DNA of 64,000 bases from JAADFF01 sp013153035 (GTDB taxonomy: Bacteria; Coprothermobacterota; Coprothermobacteria; Coprothermobacterales; JAADFF01): the NCBI GenBank assembly GCA_026184435.1, contig CP046447.1. The stretch is one strand, 5' to 3'. Position numbers and translations under genes: made by a program. The notes under the pieces are model-generated. The model was not told the origin of the DNA. It searched no databases and saw only the letters and a program-made list of their open reading frames with translations. This document shows, one piece after another, positions 17,263-24,984 of the stretch; the first letter of the stretch is position 1, and each line of letters starts with the position of its first letter.

Positions 17263-17703
17263 GTGAAGATATATGAGGGTAGCAATGTTAGAGCATATAC
17301 AGAATATCTGTGGTTTAATACAAAGAAGAGAAGGGAACTTATTAATATCACAGAAACCGTTAGGGATATAGTGAAAAAGAGTGGAATAAAAGACGGTTAT
17401 GTGCTTGTCTCTGCTATGCATATTACAGCAGGTGTTTTTGTAAATGATGATGAAGAAGGTTTGTGGCAAGATATATGGGAATGGCTTGAGAAATTGGCTC
17501 CCTATCGTCCAGATTACAAACATCATCTTACAGGTGAAGACAATGGAGATGCACATCTGAAGAGTTTGCTTGTTCATCATGAAGTTATTGTCCCTGTTAC
17601 TGATGGTGACCTTGATCTTGGCCCATGGCAGCAGATTTTTTATGCTGAATTTGATGGTCAGAGACGCAAGCGTGTGATTGTCAAAGTATTTGGCATCGTA
17701 TAG
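17263..17703 (+). CDS. YjbQ family protein
   Basis: 146-residue member of the YjbQ/UPF0047 family, recognised by ITETVRDIVKKSG, SAMHITAGVFVNDDE, the metal-ligand His pattern in HLKSLLVHHEV and LDLGPWQQIFYAEFDG. Some members show thiamine-phosphate synthase activity in vitro, but the physiological role is unsettled. The GTG at 17263 lies six bases from GGAGGTG at 17250-17256; the ATG at 17257 is too close to that site. It is divergent from the hydrolase gene with a 30-base gap. Confidence 0.88.
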   Translation: MKIYEGSNVRAYTEYLWFNTKKRRELINITETVRDIVKKSGIKDGYVLVSAMHITAGVFVNDDEEGLWQDIWEWLEKLAPYRPDYKHHLTGEDNGDAHLKSLLVHHEVIVPVTDGDLDLGPWQQIFYAEFDGQRRKRVIVKVFGIV

Positions 17704-17719
17704 TTTTATATGATATACT
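17690..17719 (+). promoter_or_regulatory. promoter of the rpsB operon
   Basis: TTGGCA at 17690-17695 (inside the end of the YjbQ gene) and TATACT at 17714-17719, 18 bases apart. TG at 17711-17712 makes an extended -10 element. Transcription would start near 17726, placing the whole structured leader in the mRNA. Confidence 0.75.
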
Positions 17720-17732
17720 TCATAGGTAAAAA

Positions 17733-17807
17733 CTCACACCCTCTAAAAGTTGGGTGTCCCCATTGGGGTGCACTAAGAGGGTGGAGGAAAAAACCCAACA
17801 GGAGGTG
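17733..17807 (+). promoter_or_regulatory. structured rpsB mRNA leader
   Basis: CACCCTCT (17737-17744) pairs with AGAGGGTG (17776-17783), enclosing a hairpin CCCC-ATT-GGGG (17758-17768). Separately GTTGGGT (17749-17755) can pair with ACCCAAC (17793-17799). The second helix crosses the first and ends right against AGGAGGTG (17800-17807). The two folds compete, which suits translational autoregulation by ribosomal protein S2 or another ligand. No known leader motif was recognised. Confidence 0.6.
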
Positions 17808-17813
17808 CAAACA

Positions 17814-18644
17814 ATGCCTATCGTAACATTAAAACAGCTATTGGAAGCTGGTGTTCACTTTGGTCACCAGACACGTAGATGGAATCCTAAGATGAAGAAG
17901 TTCATCTACACTGAGCGTAACGGTATCTACATTATTGACCTTCAGAAGACTGTTCAGCAACTCGAGAAGGCCTATGAATTTGCCAAAGACATTGCTTCCC
18001 GCGGAGGGACAATTCTATTTGTGGGTACCAAGAGACAGGCACAGAGGGTTATTGCTGATGAAGCAAAGCGTGCCGGTATGCCTTACATCAATCAGAGATG
18101 GGTTGGTGGTTTTCTCACCAATTTCCAGACAGTGAAGAACAGTATTAAAAAGCTCAGGGAGCTCAAGAAGATGCAGGAGGAGGGACTGCTTGACAACATT
18201 CCTCTAAAGGAGCGCAACCGTATTATTAGGAGAATGAATAAACTAGAGAAGTACTATGGTGGCGTTATTGACATGGAGCGTCTTCCCGATGCAATCTTTG
18301 TTGTTGATACCCGTAAGGAATCCATTGCTGTTGCCGAGGCTAATAAGCTTGGTATTCCTATTATTGCTATGGTAGATACTAACTGTGATCCCGATGAGGT
18401 TACTGTACCTATTCCTTCTAACGACGATGCCATTAGGGCTGTTAAGCTCATTACCAGCAAGATAGCCGATGCCGTTATTGAGGGTAATGAGGGACGTGCA
18501 GGTGCAGCTGCTGAGATGGAACAGGCTCTGGAGCAGGTAGAGGGTGAAGAGGAAGAAGTTCCTCAGAATGTCAAAAAGCTTGAAGATGCCGTTGAGAAGT
18601 TTGGAGATCTATATGCAGAAAATGAACAGGGGGGCGATGAGTAA
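17814..18644 (+). CDS. rpsB: ribosomal protein S2
   Basis: Small-subunit protein S2, 276 residues, recognised by LLEAGVHFGHQTRRWNPKM, GTKRQAQRVI, QRWVGGFLTN and the C-terminal GIPIIAMVDTNCDP and IPSNDDAIRA. The C-terminal tail is rich in Glu. AGGAGGTG lies seven bases before the ATG. First gene of a long operon running to proS; codon choice is biased as expected for a highly expressed gene. Confidence 0.98.
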   Translation: MPIVTLKQLLEAGVHFGHQTRRWNPKMKKFIYTERNGIYIIDLQKTVQQLEKAYEFAKDIASRGGTILFVGTKRQAQRVIADEAKRAGMPYINQRWVGGFLTNFQTVKNSIKKLRELKKMQEEGLLDNIPLKERNRIIRRMNKLEKYYGGVIDMERLPDAIFVVDTRKESIAVAEANKLGIPIIAMVDTNCDPDEVTVPIPSNDDAIRAVKLITSKIADAVIEGNEGRAGAAAEMEQALEQVEGEEEEVPQNVKKLEDAVEKFGDLYAENEQGGDE

Positions 18645-19243
18645 TGCAGATAACAGCACAAATGGTTAAACAGCTGAGAGAAATGACCGGTGCCGGTATG
18701 ATGGATTGTAAGAAGGCACTGCAGGAAGCAGGCGGTGATTTTGATAAGGCAGTAAAGATTCTTCGTGAACGTGGTCTTGCTAAAGCAGCTAAGAAGGCAG
18801 GGAGAACTGCTAAAGAAGGTATGATTCATGCATATATCCACGGTGGTGGCCGCATAGGTGTTATGGTAGAGGTTAACTGTGAGACAGATTTTGTAGCCCG
18901 TACTGATGACTTTAAAAATCTTGTCAACGATATAGCCCTTCACATTGCAGCTTATGCCCCCAGATGGGTTAAGAGAGAAGATGTGCCTGAAGAAATTATT
19001 GAGCAGGAAAAGGAAATTTATCGCAAGCAGGCCCTTCAGGAGGGTAAGCCTGAGCATGTTGTTGAGAAGATTGTTGAAGGTAAAATGAAGAACTTCTACA
19101 AAGAGAATGTACTTATGGAGCAGCCATTTGTTAAAGATGAAGATAAAACTGTAGAGGAAGTTATTAAAGAGGCTATTGCAAAGATTGGTGAGAATATCGT
19201 TGTTCGTAGGTTTGTACGCTGGGAGCTCGGAGAGGAGTCCTGA
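18644..19243 (+). CDS. tsf: elongation factor Ts
   Basis: Nucleotide exchange factor for EF-Tu. The UBA-like N-terminal module has VKQLREMTGAGMMDCKKAL, and the core motif ETDFVARTDDF follows. At 199 residues it is the short form known from Thermus, Thermotoga and Aquifex, lacking one of the two core subdomains of the E. coli protein. The ATG overlaps the rpsB stop in TAATG form. Confidence 0.97.
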   Translation: MQITAQMVKQLREMTGAGMMDCKKALQEAGGDFDKAVKILRERGLAKAAKKAGRTAKEGMIHAYIHGGGRIGVMVEVNCETDFVARTDDFKNLVNDIALHIAAYAPRWVKREDVPEEIIEQEKEIYRKQALQEGKPEHVVEKIVEGKMKNFYKENVLMEQPFVKDEDKTVEEVIKEAIAKIGENIVVRRFVRWELGEES

Positions 19244-19248
19244 TAGCC

Positions 19249-19965
19249 ATGGTGGTCCGCTCAGCGTATAGTTCTATACTTTTAAAATTGAGCGGCGAAA
19301 TTTTGGCGGGTGAAAGGGGCTGGGGTTATTCTTCCCAGTCCCTTTTTTCTATTTTGAATATTATCGCCGCTTTGTGGAAAGAGGGTATTCGTATAGGTAT
19401 CGTTGTGGGTGGTGGTAATTTCTGGCGTGGCCGTATGCGTGGAGACATAGGACTTGGACGTGTTGTTGCCGATCAAGTGGGTATGCTTGCCACTGTAATG
19501 AATGCCCTTGTACTTCAAGATAAACTTCGTCAGCTGCATGTAAAAACCCGTGTTATTGGTGCCATGGATTTTGGCAACTTTGCCCCTTCTATGTCCCCTG
19601 TAGAGGCTGCCAAACTCTATCGTGCTGGTGAACTTCTTATATTTGCCGGTGGCACTTCTAATCCATTCTTTACAACTGATACTGCAGCAGTGCTACGTGC
19701 CGCAGAAATAGGGGCAGAAGTTGTTATTAAAGGTACCAAGGTTGACGGTGTTTATGACAAAGATCCTACAAAATATCCAGATGCAAAAAGATATTCATCT
19801 ATTAGTGTAGAAGAAGTTCTTGAGCGCAGACTTGAAGTTATAGATATGACTGCTGCCTCCCTGCTTAGAGATGTGGGCCTCAAAATGATAGTATTTAATA
19901 TAGGGAAGCCTGAAAATCTCGCTAAAATTGTTGCGGGAGAAGATATTGGAACTCTCATATACTAA
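19249..19965 (+). CDS. pyrH: UMP kinase
   Basis: Amino-acid-kinase-fold enzyme making UDP from UMP. Visible motifs are LLKLSGEILAGE, VVGGGNFWRGR and FFTTDTAAVLRAAEIGAEVV followed by KGTKVDGVYDKDP. 238 residues, the usual length. The ATG at 19249 is adopted; GTG codons just after it are possible. It sits between tsf and frr, as in most bacteria. Confidence 0.97.
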   Translation: MVVRSAYSSILLKLSGEILAGERGWGYSSQSLFSILNIIAALWKEGIRIGIVVGGGNFWRGRMRGDIGLGRVVADQVGMLATVMNALVLQDKLRQLHVKTRVIGAMDFGNFAPSMSPVEAAKLYRAGELLIFAGGTSNPFFTTDTAAVLRAAEIGAEVVIKGTKVDGVYDKDPTKYPDAKRYSSISVEEVLERRLEVIDMTAASLLRDVGLKMIVFNIGKPENLAKIVAGEDIGTLIY

Positions 19966-19982
19966 TTGAGGAGGTGGCGGTA

Positions 19983-20540
19983 GTGAAGAATGATCCACAT
20001 GTTAAGGAAGCAAGACAGCACATGCAGAAAACTATAGATGTTTTCAAAGAGGAACTTGGTGGTATTAGGGCTGGTAGAGTATCTCCTACATTGATTGAAA
20101 AGGTAGAGGTTATGGCATATGGTCAACCTATGGAATTGAGACAGGTTGCCCTTATATCTGTACAAGGTTCTACTACACTTGTGGTACAGCCATTTGACCA
20201 GTCTACCCATGATGCTATTTTCAAAGCATTGGAAATGGCTAATCTTGGTGCCATGCCTACATCTGATGGTAGGGTTATTCGTCTAAACTTTCCACCAATG
20301 AGCCAAGAGCGTCGTGCCGAGATGGTGAAACTTGTACACAAGTTTGCCGAAGAGGCAAAGGTTGCTATTCGTAACATTAGAAGAGATCTCAATAAGCAGG
20401 TAGATGCTAAACAGAAAGATGGAGAGTATTCAGAAGACCAGGCAAGAAGAATAAAAGATGAAATTCAGAAAGTCACAGATGAGTTTATATCTAAGATTGA
20501 CGATATGGTAAAACACAAAGAGCAGGAGATTATGGAGTAA
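19983..20540 (+). CDS. frr: ribosome recycling factor
   Basis: Splits post-termination ribosomes with EF-G. 185 residues, exactly the usual length. Family patterns: GGIRAGRVSPTLIEKVEV, RLNFPPMSQERRAEMVKL and AIRNIRRDLNKQV. The GTG at 19983 is eight bases from GAGGAGG (19968-19974); an in-frame GTG at 19974 would overlap that site. Confidence 0.97.
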   Translation: MKNDPHVKEARQHMQKTIDVFKEELGGIRAGRVSPTLIEKVEVMAYGQPMELRQVALISVQGSTTLVVQPFDQSTHDAIFKALEMANLGAMPTSDGRVIRLNFPPMSQERRAEMVKLVHKFAEEAKVAIRNIRRDLNKQVDAKQKDGEYSEDQARRIKDEIQKVTDEFISKIDDMVKHKEQEIME

Positions 20541-20542
20541 GT

Positions 20543-20725
20543 GTGTACTACGAGATAACGACCTCTTGTGTCAACTGTGGAATTTGTGTGGCGGTGTGCC
20601 CTGTAGATGCAATAGAAGAAGGGGAGCACCGCCCTTTTATTAATATTGACACATGTGTTTTGTGCGATTTGTGTAGGAAAGAGTGTCCTATTTCCGGGGC
20701 TATTGTGGTGAAAAGTGATGAATAG
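20543..20725 (+). CDS. 2[4Fe-4S] ferredoxin
   Basis: 60-residue clostridial-type ferredoxin with two complete cluster motifs, CVNCGICVAVCP and CVLCDLCRKECP, in an otherwise minimal fold. Cytoplasmic low-potential electron carrier. GTG start two bases after frr, with GGAG upstream. Its position is unusual: undecaprenyl diphosphate synthase (uppS) normally lies between frr and cdsA. It may supply electrons to IspG, encoded four genes downstream, which needs reduced ferredoxin or flavodoxin. Confidence 0.93.
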   Translation: MYYEITTSCVNCGICVAVCPVDAIEEGEHRPFINIDTCVLCDLCRKECPISGAIVVKSDE

Positions 20726-21575
20726 AGACATGTTAAGAAAGTGGTGGTCTTTGATAAAAGAAACAGCCTTTCGTTCTTCCATTGGTGTAATATATGTTGC
20801 CATTGTCCTTGGGGCAGTTTTCCTTGGAGGGGAATACCTATATGGTTTACTATCGTTTATGGCTCTAGTAACTGTCTATGAGATAGTTGACATGGAATTT
20901 AAGGGTAAAGAGTGGTGGAAGAAAGTCATATATGGAGCCGTAGGGGTTCTTTTATGGCTTGTATTATATTTTGTGTCTCCTGAAGTGTTTCTTGCATTAT
21001 TATTTGTTATTTTCTTCCTTTGGTTCTTTGTATATGCGGTTCTCTTGAAAAAAGAAGAAGAGGTATTCTCATCTTCTTACTATATGTTCTTTTTCCTTAT
21101 CGTGTATGTTCTTGTTGGTCTGTATATAGGCATAGACTTATACGAGCATACGGGGAAGATGTTCTTTATGTCCTTACTGGTTATGGTGTGGACATTTGAT
21201 GTTTTTAGCTACGCCGGTGGTAAGACAATGGGAAAAACAAAGCTTGTTCCTACTATCAGCCCTGGTAAAACATGGGAGGGATTTATTACGGGCTGGTTAT
21301 CACTGACAATACTTGAGGTGTTGCTATGGCTTTTCCATATTTGGAAGGTTGAGCCATATACACTGGGTATTTCTGTTGTTCTTCTTGCTCCTATCCTCCT
21401 TACAGGAGACTTGGTGGAGTCTGTTGTGAAGCGAAAGGCTGGTGTGAAGGATTCAGGTTTTATTATTCCTGGTCATGGTGGTATGTGGGACCGAATAGAT
21501 AGCACTATTGCCGCATTTTACATTATGTGGTTACTTAAGTATTTAGAGCAGGTGATTGGCAGTGTCAGAATGTAA
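20718..21575 (+). CDS. cdsA: CDP-diacylglycerol synthase
   Basis: Integral membrane cytidylyltransferase of phospholipid synthesis (phosphatidate plus CTP). 285 residues with about eight hydrophobic spans. The signature near the C-terminus is KDSGFIIPGHGGMWDRIDS, and SPGKTWEGF lies upstream, both characteristic of CdsA. The ATG at 20718 overlaps the ferredoxin gene by eight bases; a GTG at 20715 is also in frame. Confidence 0.95.
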   Translation: MNRDMLRKWWSLIKETAFRSSIGVIYVAIVLGAVFLGGEYLYGLLSFMALVTVYEIVDMEFKGKEWWKKVIYGAVGVLLWLVLYFVSPEVFLALLFVIFFLWFFVYAVLLKKEEEVFSSSYYMFFFLIVYVLVGLYIGIDLYEHTGKMFFMSLLVMVWTFDVFSYAGGKTMGKTKLVPTISPGKTWEGFITGWLSLTILEVLLWLFHIWKVEPYTLGISVVLLAPILLTGDLVESVVKRKAGVKDSGFIIPGHGGMWDRIDSTIAAFYIMWLLKYLEQVIGSVRM

Positions 21576-22644
21576 GCTGGCGATATTGGGAATTACCGGT
21601 TCTATTGGTTCTCAAACTGTGCAGGTGGCACAGCACCTTGGTTGTGATATTGTAGCAGCATCTGCCGGCAGACGTATAGAGAAACTACAAGCTTTGAAAG
21701 ATACACTTGGTATTGGTGTTATCTATTCGCCATATGGTAATTTTGATAGGAAAGCATTTGAGGAAGCGGTATATTCTGCAGATGCCATTATGGTGGCCAC
21801 ATCAGATGTATCTGAGATGCCCTTTGTTTTAAAGCTTTTGGAAGATGGCAAACGTGTTGCCATTGCCACCAAGGAGATGCTTGTTTTAGGACATGATTTA
21901 TTTGCACCATACAGGTGGAAAAACTTATATCCCGTAGATTCTGAACATGCAACTGTATACATGCTGATGAAACCATATATTTCTTTGGTGAAAGAAGTGT
22001 ATCTTACAGCATCAGGAGGGGCTTTTAGAGATTTATCACTTAACGAGATAGATAACCTTTCACCAAAGGATGCGTTAAAACATCCTGTGTGGAGTATGGG
22101 ATACAAGATTACCGTTGACTCTGCGACCTTGGCTAATAAGGGTATAGAGCTCTTAGAGGCTCGGGTGCTATTTGATATTCCACCTTCTGAACTGAAAGCG
22201 GTAATGCATAGAGAGGTTATTGTCCACGCCATGGTTGTACTCCACGATAACTTTACACTTATGGGAGCATATAAACCCTCTATGCTTCTTCCAATACAGT
22301 TTTCACTGACATATCCCGATCTTAAAGAGTCTTTGCTAAAGCCCATTAGTTGGCATGGGCAAACTCTGCACTTTGAAGACATTCCCACAGACAAGTATGG
22401 CATGTATAAACTGGCTATAGATGTGTTGAATACAGACGATAAAAAACTGTATATGCTATATCTCATAGCAGATGATATTGTTGTTGAGAGGTACATGAAA
22501 GAAGAAATAAGATTTTCTCAAATGCCTTGGCTGGCAGAGAAGATAATAGATACTCTTTCAGAGAATAATATACCTTATCAACCGGAAGAGAGAATATTCT
22601 GGTATAGACAGATGAAAGAGAGAGCAAAGGAGGTAGCAATATGA
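21562..22644 (+). CDS. dxr: 1-deoxy-D-xylulose 5-phosphate reductoisomerase
   Basis: NADPH-dependent second enzyme of the methylerythritol phosphate pathway. GITGSIGSQTVQVA binds NADPH; VDSEHATVYML, ASGGAFRD and HPVWSMGYKITVDSATLANK are active-site stretches. 360 residues, a little short of the usual 380-400. The GTG at 21562 is seven bases from AGGTG (21550-21554), whereas a TTG at 21556 is too close. Overlaps cdsA by 14 bases. Confidence 0.96.
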   Translation: MSECKLAILGITGSIGSQTVQVAQHLGCDIVAASAGRRIEKLQALKDTLGIGVIYSPYGNFDRKAFEEAVYSADAIMVATSDVSEMPFVLKLLEDGKRVAIATKEMLVLGHDLFAPYRWKNLYPVDSEHATVYMLMKPYISLVKEVYLTASGGAFRDLSLNEIDNLSPKDALKHPVWSMGYKITVDSATLANKGIELLEARVLFDIPPSELKAVMHREVIVHAMVVLHDNFTLMGAYKPSMLLPIQFSLTYPDLKESLLKPISWHGQTLHFEDIPTDKYGMYKLAIDVLNTDDKKLYMLYLIADDIVVERYMKEEIRFSQMPWLAEKIIDTLSENNIPYQPEERIFWYRQMKERAKEVAI

Positions 22645-23915
22645 ATATACTGCTGGCGATTATTGCGTTGCTTATTATGGTAACCATTCACGAAACAGGC
22701 CATTATCTTGCCGCAGTTAAAAGTGGACTAACTGTAGAAGAGTTTTCCATTGGTTTTGGTCCCCTTATATACAAGAAAGATATTTTCGAGATAAGATTAA
22801 TTCCTCTTGGAGCCTATGTCATGATAAAAGAGTTGGAGGATCCGGAATACGAAGGAGAGGATATCCCTATAGGGGCCAAAATTAACACGCTGATATGGGG
22901 ACCTTTATCTAACATACTTTTGGGTATAGTGCTATTTGCTTTAGTTTTTATGATTGGTAATGTTTACTATCCTGCTGTGGTATATGTTCCCAAAGATTCC
23001 CCATCTTACAAAGCTGGCATACGAACGGGAGATAAGATAGTCAGTATTGATAAACATCCTATTAAGCAATTTACCGATATTACCTCTTATATGATGATGA
23101 ATTATGAACCTCCTCGTTCTGTTAATGTTGAGGTGGAGCGTAAAGGAAAAGAATTGATGTTTACTGTTACTCCAACGCAGACAAGTGATGGTAGATATAT
23201 TATTGGAGTAGCACTCTATTATCCTCCTGTTGTTGGTGATGTTATGAAAGATTCTCCCGCCTATGGAAAGGTGCAAAAGGGGGATAAAATCGTTTCCATT
23301 AATGGTCAACCTGTATCCTCATTTAATGAGGTCTATGAATATATTATGAAGACAGCTACCGGTGAGAGGTACTCCTACACCTTAGGTATTATGAGAAATG
23401 GTAAAGAGATATCTGTTAAAATAGATGTTGTCAAAGATAAAGACTCATACGTCTTGGGATTTGTGCCTCAGAGTCCTGCAAAGATAGAGAGATACAATGT
23501 CATTACCGCTATCTGGAAAGGGCTACAAAAGACATGGGCTACCACTGTGTTGTTCTTTAAAGGGCTTTGGCTCATGATTACAGGTCGTATTAGTCTTAAG
23601 TACGTTTCTGGACCTGTAGGTATTGTTGCAATTATGGGCGAAGCATTGTCTGCACGGGTATCATTTATTCTTAAGTTATCCTCTTTTATTAATATGAGCG
23701 CCCTTATTACTATAGCATTAGGGCTTACAAATCTCTTGCCTTTACCAGCTCTTGACGGTGGTAGATTGGTATTTGCAATATTGTCTCTCTTTGGTTTGAA
23801 GATTAGTAGAAAGGTAGAGGAAAAAATCCACATGTATGGCTTTTATGCACTGCTGGCACTACTTGTTCTTGTGACATTTAAGGATATACTTGCCATTATT
23901 GGTGGTGGGCTATAG
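22641..23915 (+). CDS. rseP: site-2 membrane metalloprotease RseP
   Basis: 424-residue intramembrane zinc protease. HETGH at about 17-21 in the first span is the catalytic motif, and LPALDGGRL near 371 supplies the third ligand. Two PDZ-like domains lie between (first around KAGIRTGDKIVSID, second around KVQKGDKIVSINGQPV). The usual substrates are anti-sigma factors or signal peptides. The ECF sigma gene at 56615-57169 is a conceivable client system, but nothing links them directly. ATGA overlap with dxr. Confidence 0.95.
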   Translation: MNILLAIIALLIMVTIHETGHYLAAVKSGLTVEEFSIGFGPLIYKKDIFEIRLIPLGAYVMIKELEDPEYEGEDIPIGAKINTLIWGPLSNILLGIVLFALVFMIGNVYYPAVVYVPKDSPSYKAGIRTGDKIVSIDKHPIKQFTDITSYMMMNYEPPRSVNVEVERKGKELMFTVTPTQTSDGRYIIGVALYYPPVVGDVMKDSPAYGKVQKGDKIVSINGQPVSSFNEVYEYIMKTATGERYSYTLGIMRNGKEISVKIDVVKDKDSYVLGFVPQSPAKIERYNVITAIWKGLQKTWATTVLFFKGLWLMITGRISLKYVSGPVGIVAIMGEALSARVSFILKLSSFINMSALITIALGLTNLLPLPALDGGRLVFAILSLFGLKISRKVEEKIHMYGFYALLALLVLVTFKDILAIIGGGL

Positions 23916-23916
23916 T

Positions 23917-24981
23917 ATGTTTTCGAAAAAGGTTGTCTATGTTGGTGACGTTCCTATTGGCGGAAAGCATCCTGTTGTTGTTCAAACTATGCTTTGGCGT
24001 CCGCTTGCTGATAGGGAGGGTAATCTTAGAGATTTAATTGATGCTGTAAATGCCGGGGCGGATATTGTAAGGGTATCTTTTCCCAGTCCTGATGACTTTG
24101 AACATCTAAAGTGGCTTGTAAATCATTCACCTGTACCTATTGTAGCCGATATCCATTATGACCCTCGTCAAGTTATATTAGCTGTGGAAGCTGGTGTGCA
24201 TAAAATACGCTGGAATCCTGGAACCATAGCAGTAAAGAGGGTAAAAGATGCCCTGAAACTTATTGCGGAAAAGAAACTACCTATAAGGTTGGGCTATAAT
24301 ATGGCCTCTTTGCCAAGAGAGCGTATAAAAGCTGGTGAAGATGTTAAAGAGGCGATTCTTCGAATAGCCCGTGAAGATGTAGACATGCTAAACGATGTTG
24401 GAGTTGAGGATATTGTCATTTCTATTAAATCTTCAACGCCCAATGAAACCATAGATCTCAACAAATCTCTTAGCCAGTGGTTTAATGGTCCTATTCATAT
24501 CGGTGTAACAGAAGCTGGTACACTTCTTGATGGTACTATAAAGTCTTCTTATGCACTGGGTTATCTCCTAAGAGAGGGTATAGGAGATACCATAAGGGTT
24601 TCTCTGTCTGCTGAGCCTTGGCAGGAGGTTAAAGTGGCGTGGAAGATACTATGTGCATCTATAGGCCAGTGCAGAGGACTAACCATTGTTTCATGTCCTA
24701 AATGTGCCAGAAGTACAGGTCCTGTATGGGAGATAGCCCAGAAAATAGAAGATAAATATGCACATATAAGAAAGCATATTACCGTTGCGGTAATGGGATG
24801 TGCCGTTAATGGGCCAGGTGAGGCCAGAGAAGCCGATGTGGGTATTGCATTCGGTGGTCCTGGTGAAGCAGTGCTCTTTAAAAAGGGCAAAGTTTACCGC
24901 ACTTTCCATTTTGATAGTGATACAGATATAATGAAAATAATTACAACGGAAATAGATAAAATTCTTGAGGAGGAGGTATAA
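23917..24981 (+). CDS. ispG: 4-hydroxy-3-methylbut-2-enyl diphosphate synthase
   Basis: [4Fe-4S] enzyme of the methylerythritol phosphate pathway (GcpE). 354 residues. The TIM-barrel part has ADIVRVSFPSPDD and IRWNPGT. Cluster ligands are seen in SCPKCARSTGP and MGCAVNGPGEAREADVGIA. The ATG at 23917 lies one base after the rseP stop, with GGTGGTGGG upstream. With ispDF and dxr, three parts of the same pathway are in this window. Confidence 0.96.
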   Translation: MFSKKVVYVGDVPIGGKHPVVVQTMLWRPLADREGNLRDLIDAVNAGADIVRVSFPSPDDFEHLKWLVNHSPVPIVADIHYDPRQVILAVEAGVHKIRWNPGTIAVKRVKDALKLIAEKKLPIRLGYNMASLPRERIKAGEDVKEAILRIAREDVDMLNDVGVEDIVISIKSSTPNETIDLNKSLSQWFNGPIHIGVTEAGTLLDGTIKSSYALGYLLREGIGDTIRVSLSAEPWQEVKVAWKILCASIGQCRGLTIVSCPKCARSTGPVWEIAQKIEDKYAHIRKHITVAVMGCAVNGPGEAREADVGIAFGGPGEAVLFKKGKVYRTFHFDSDTDIMKIITTEIDKILEEEV

Positions 24982-24984
24982 CCT

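Noticed and set aside
17233..17580. N-terminal extension of the serine hydrolase frame
   Set aside because: These 116 codons lie antisense to the YjbQ gene, are rich in Cys, His and Ile, and have no counterpart in related hydrolases.
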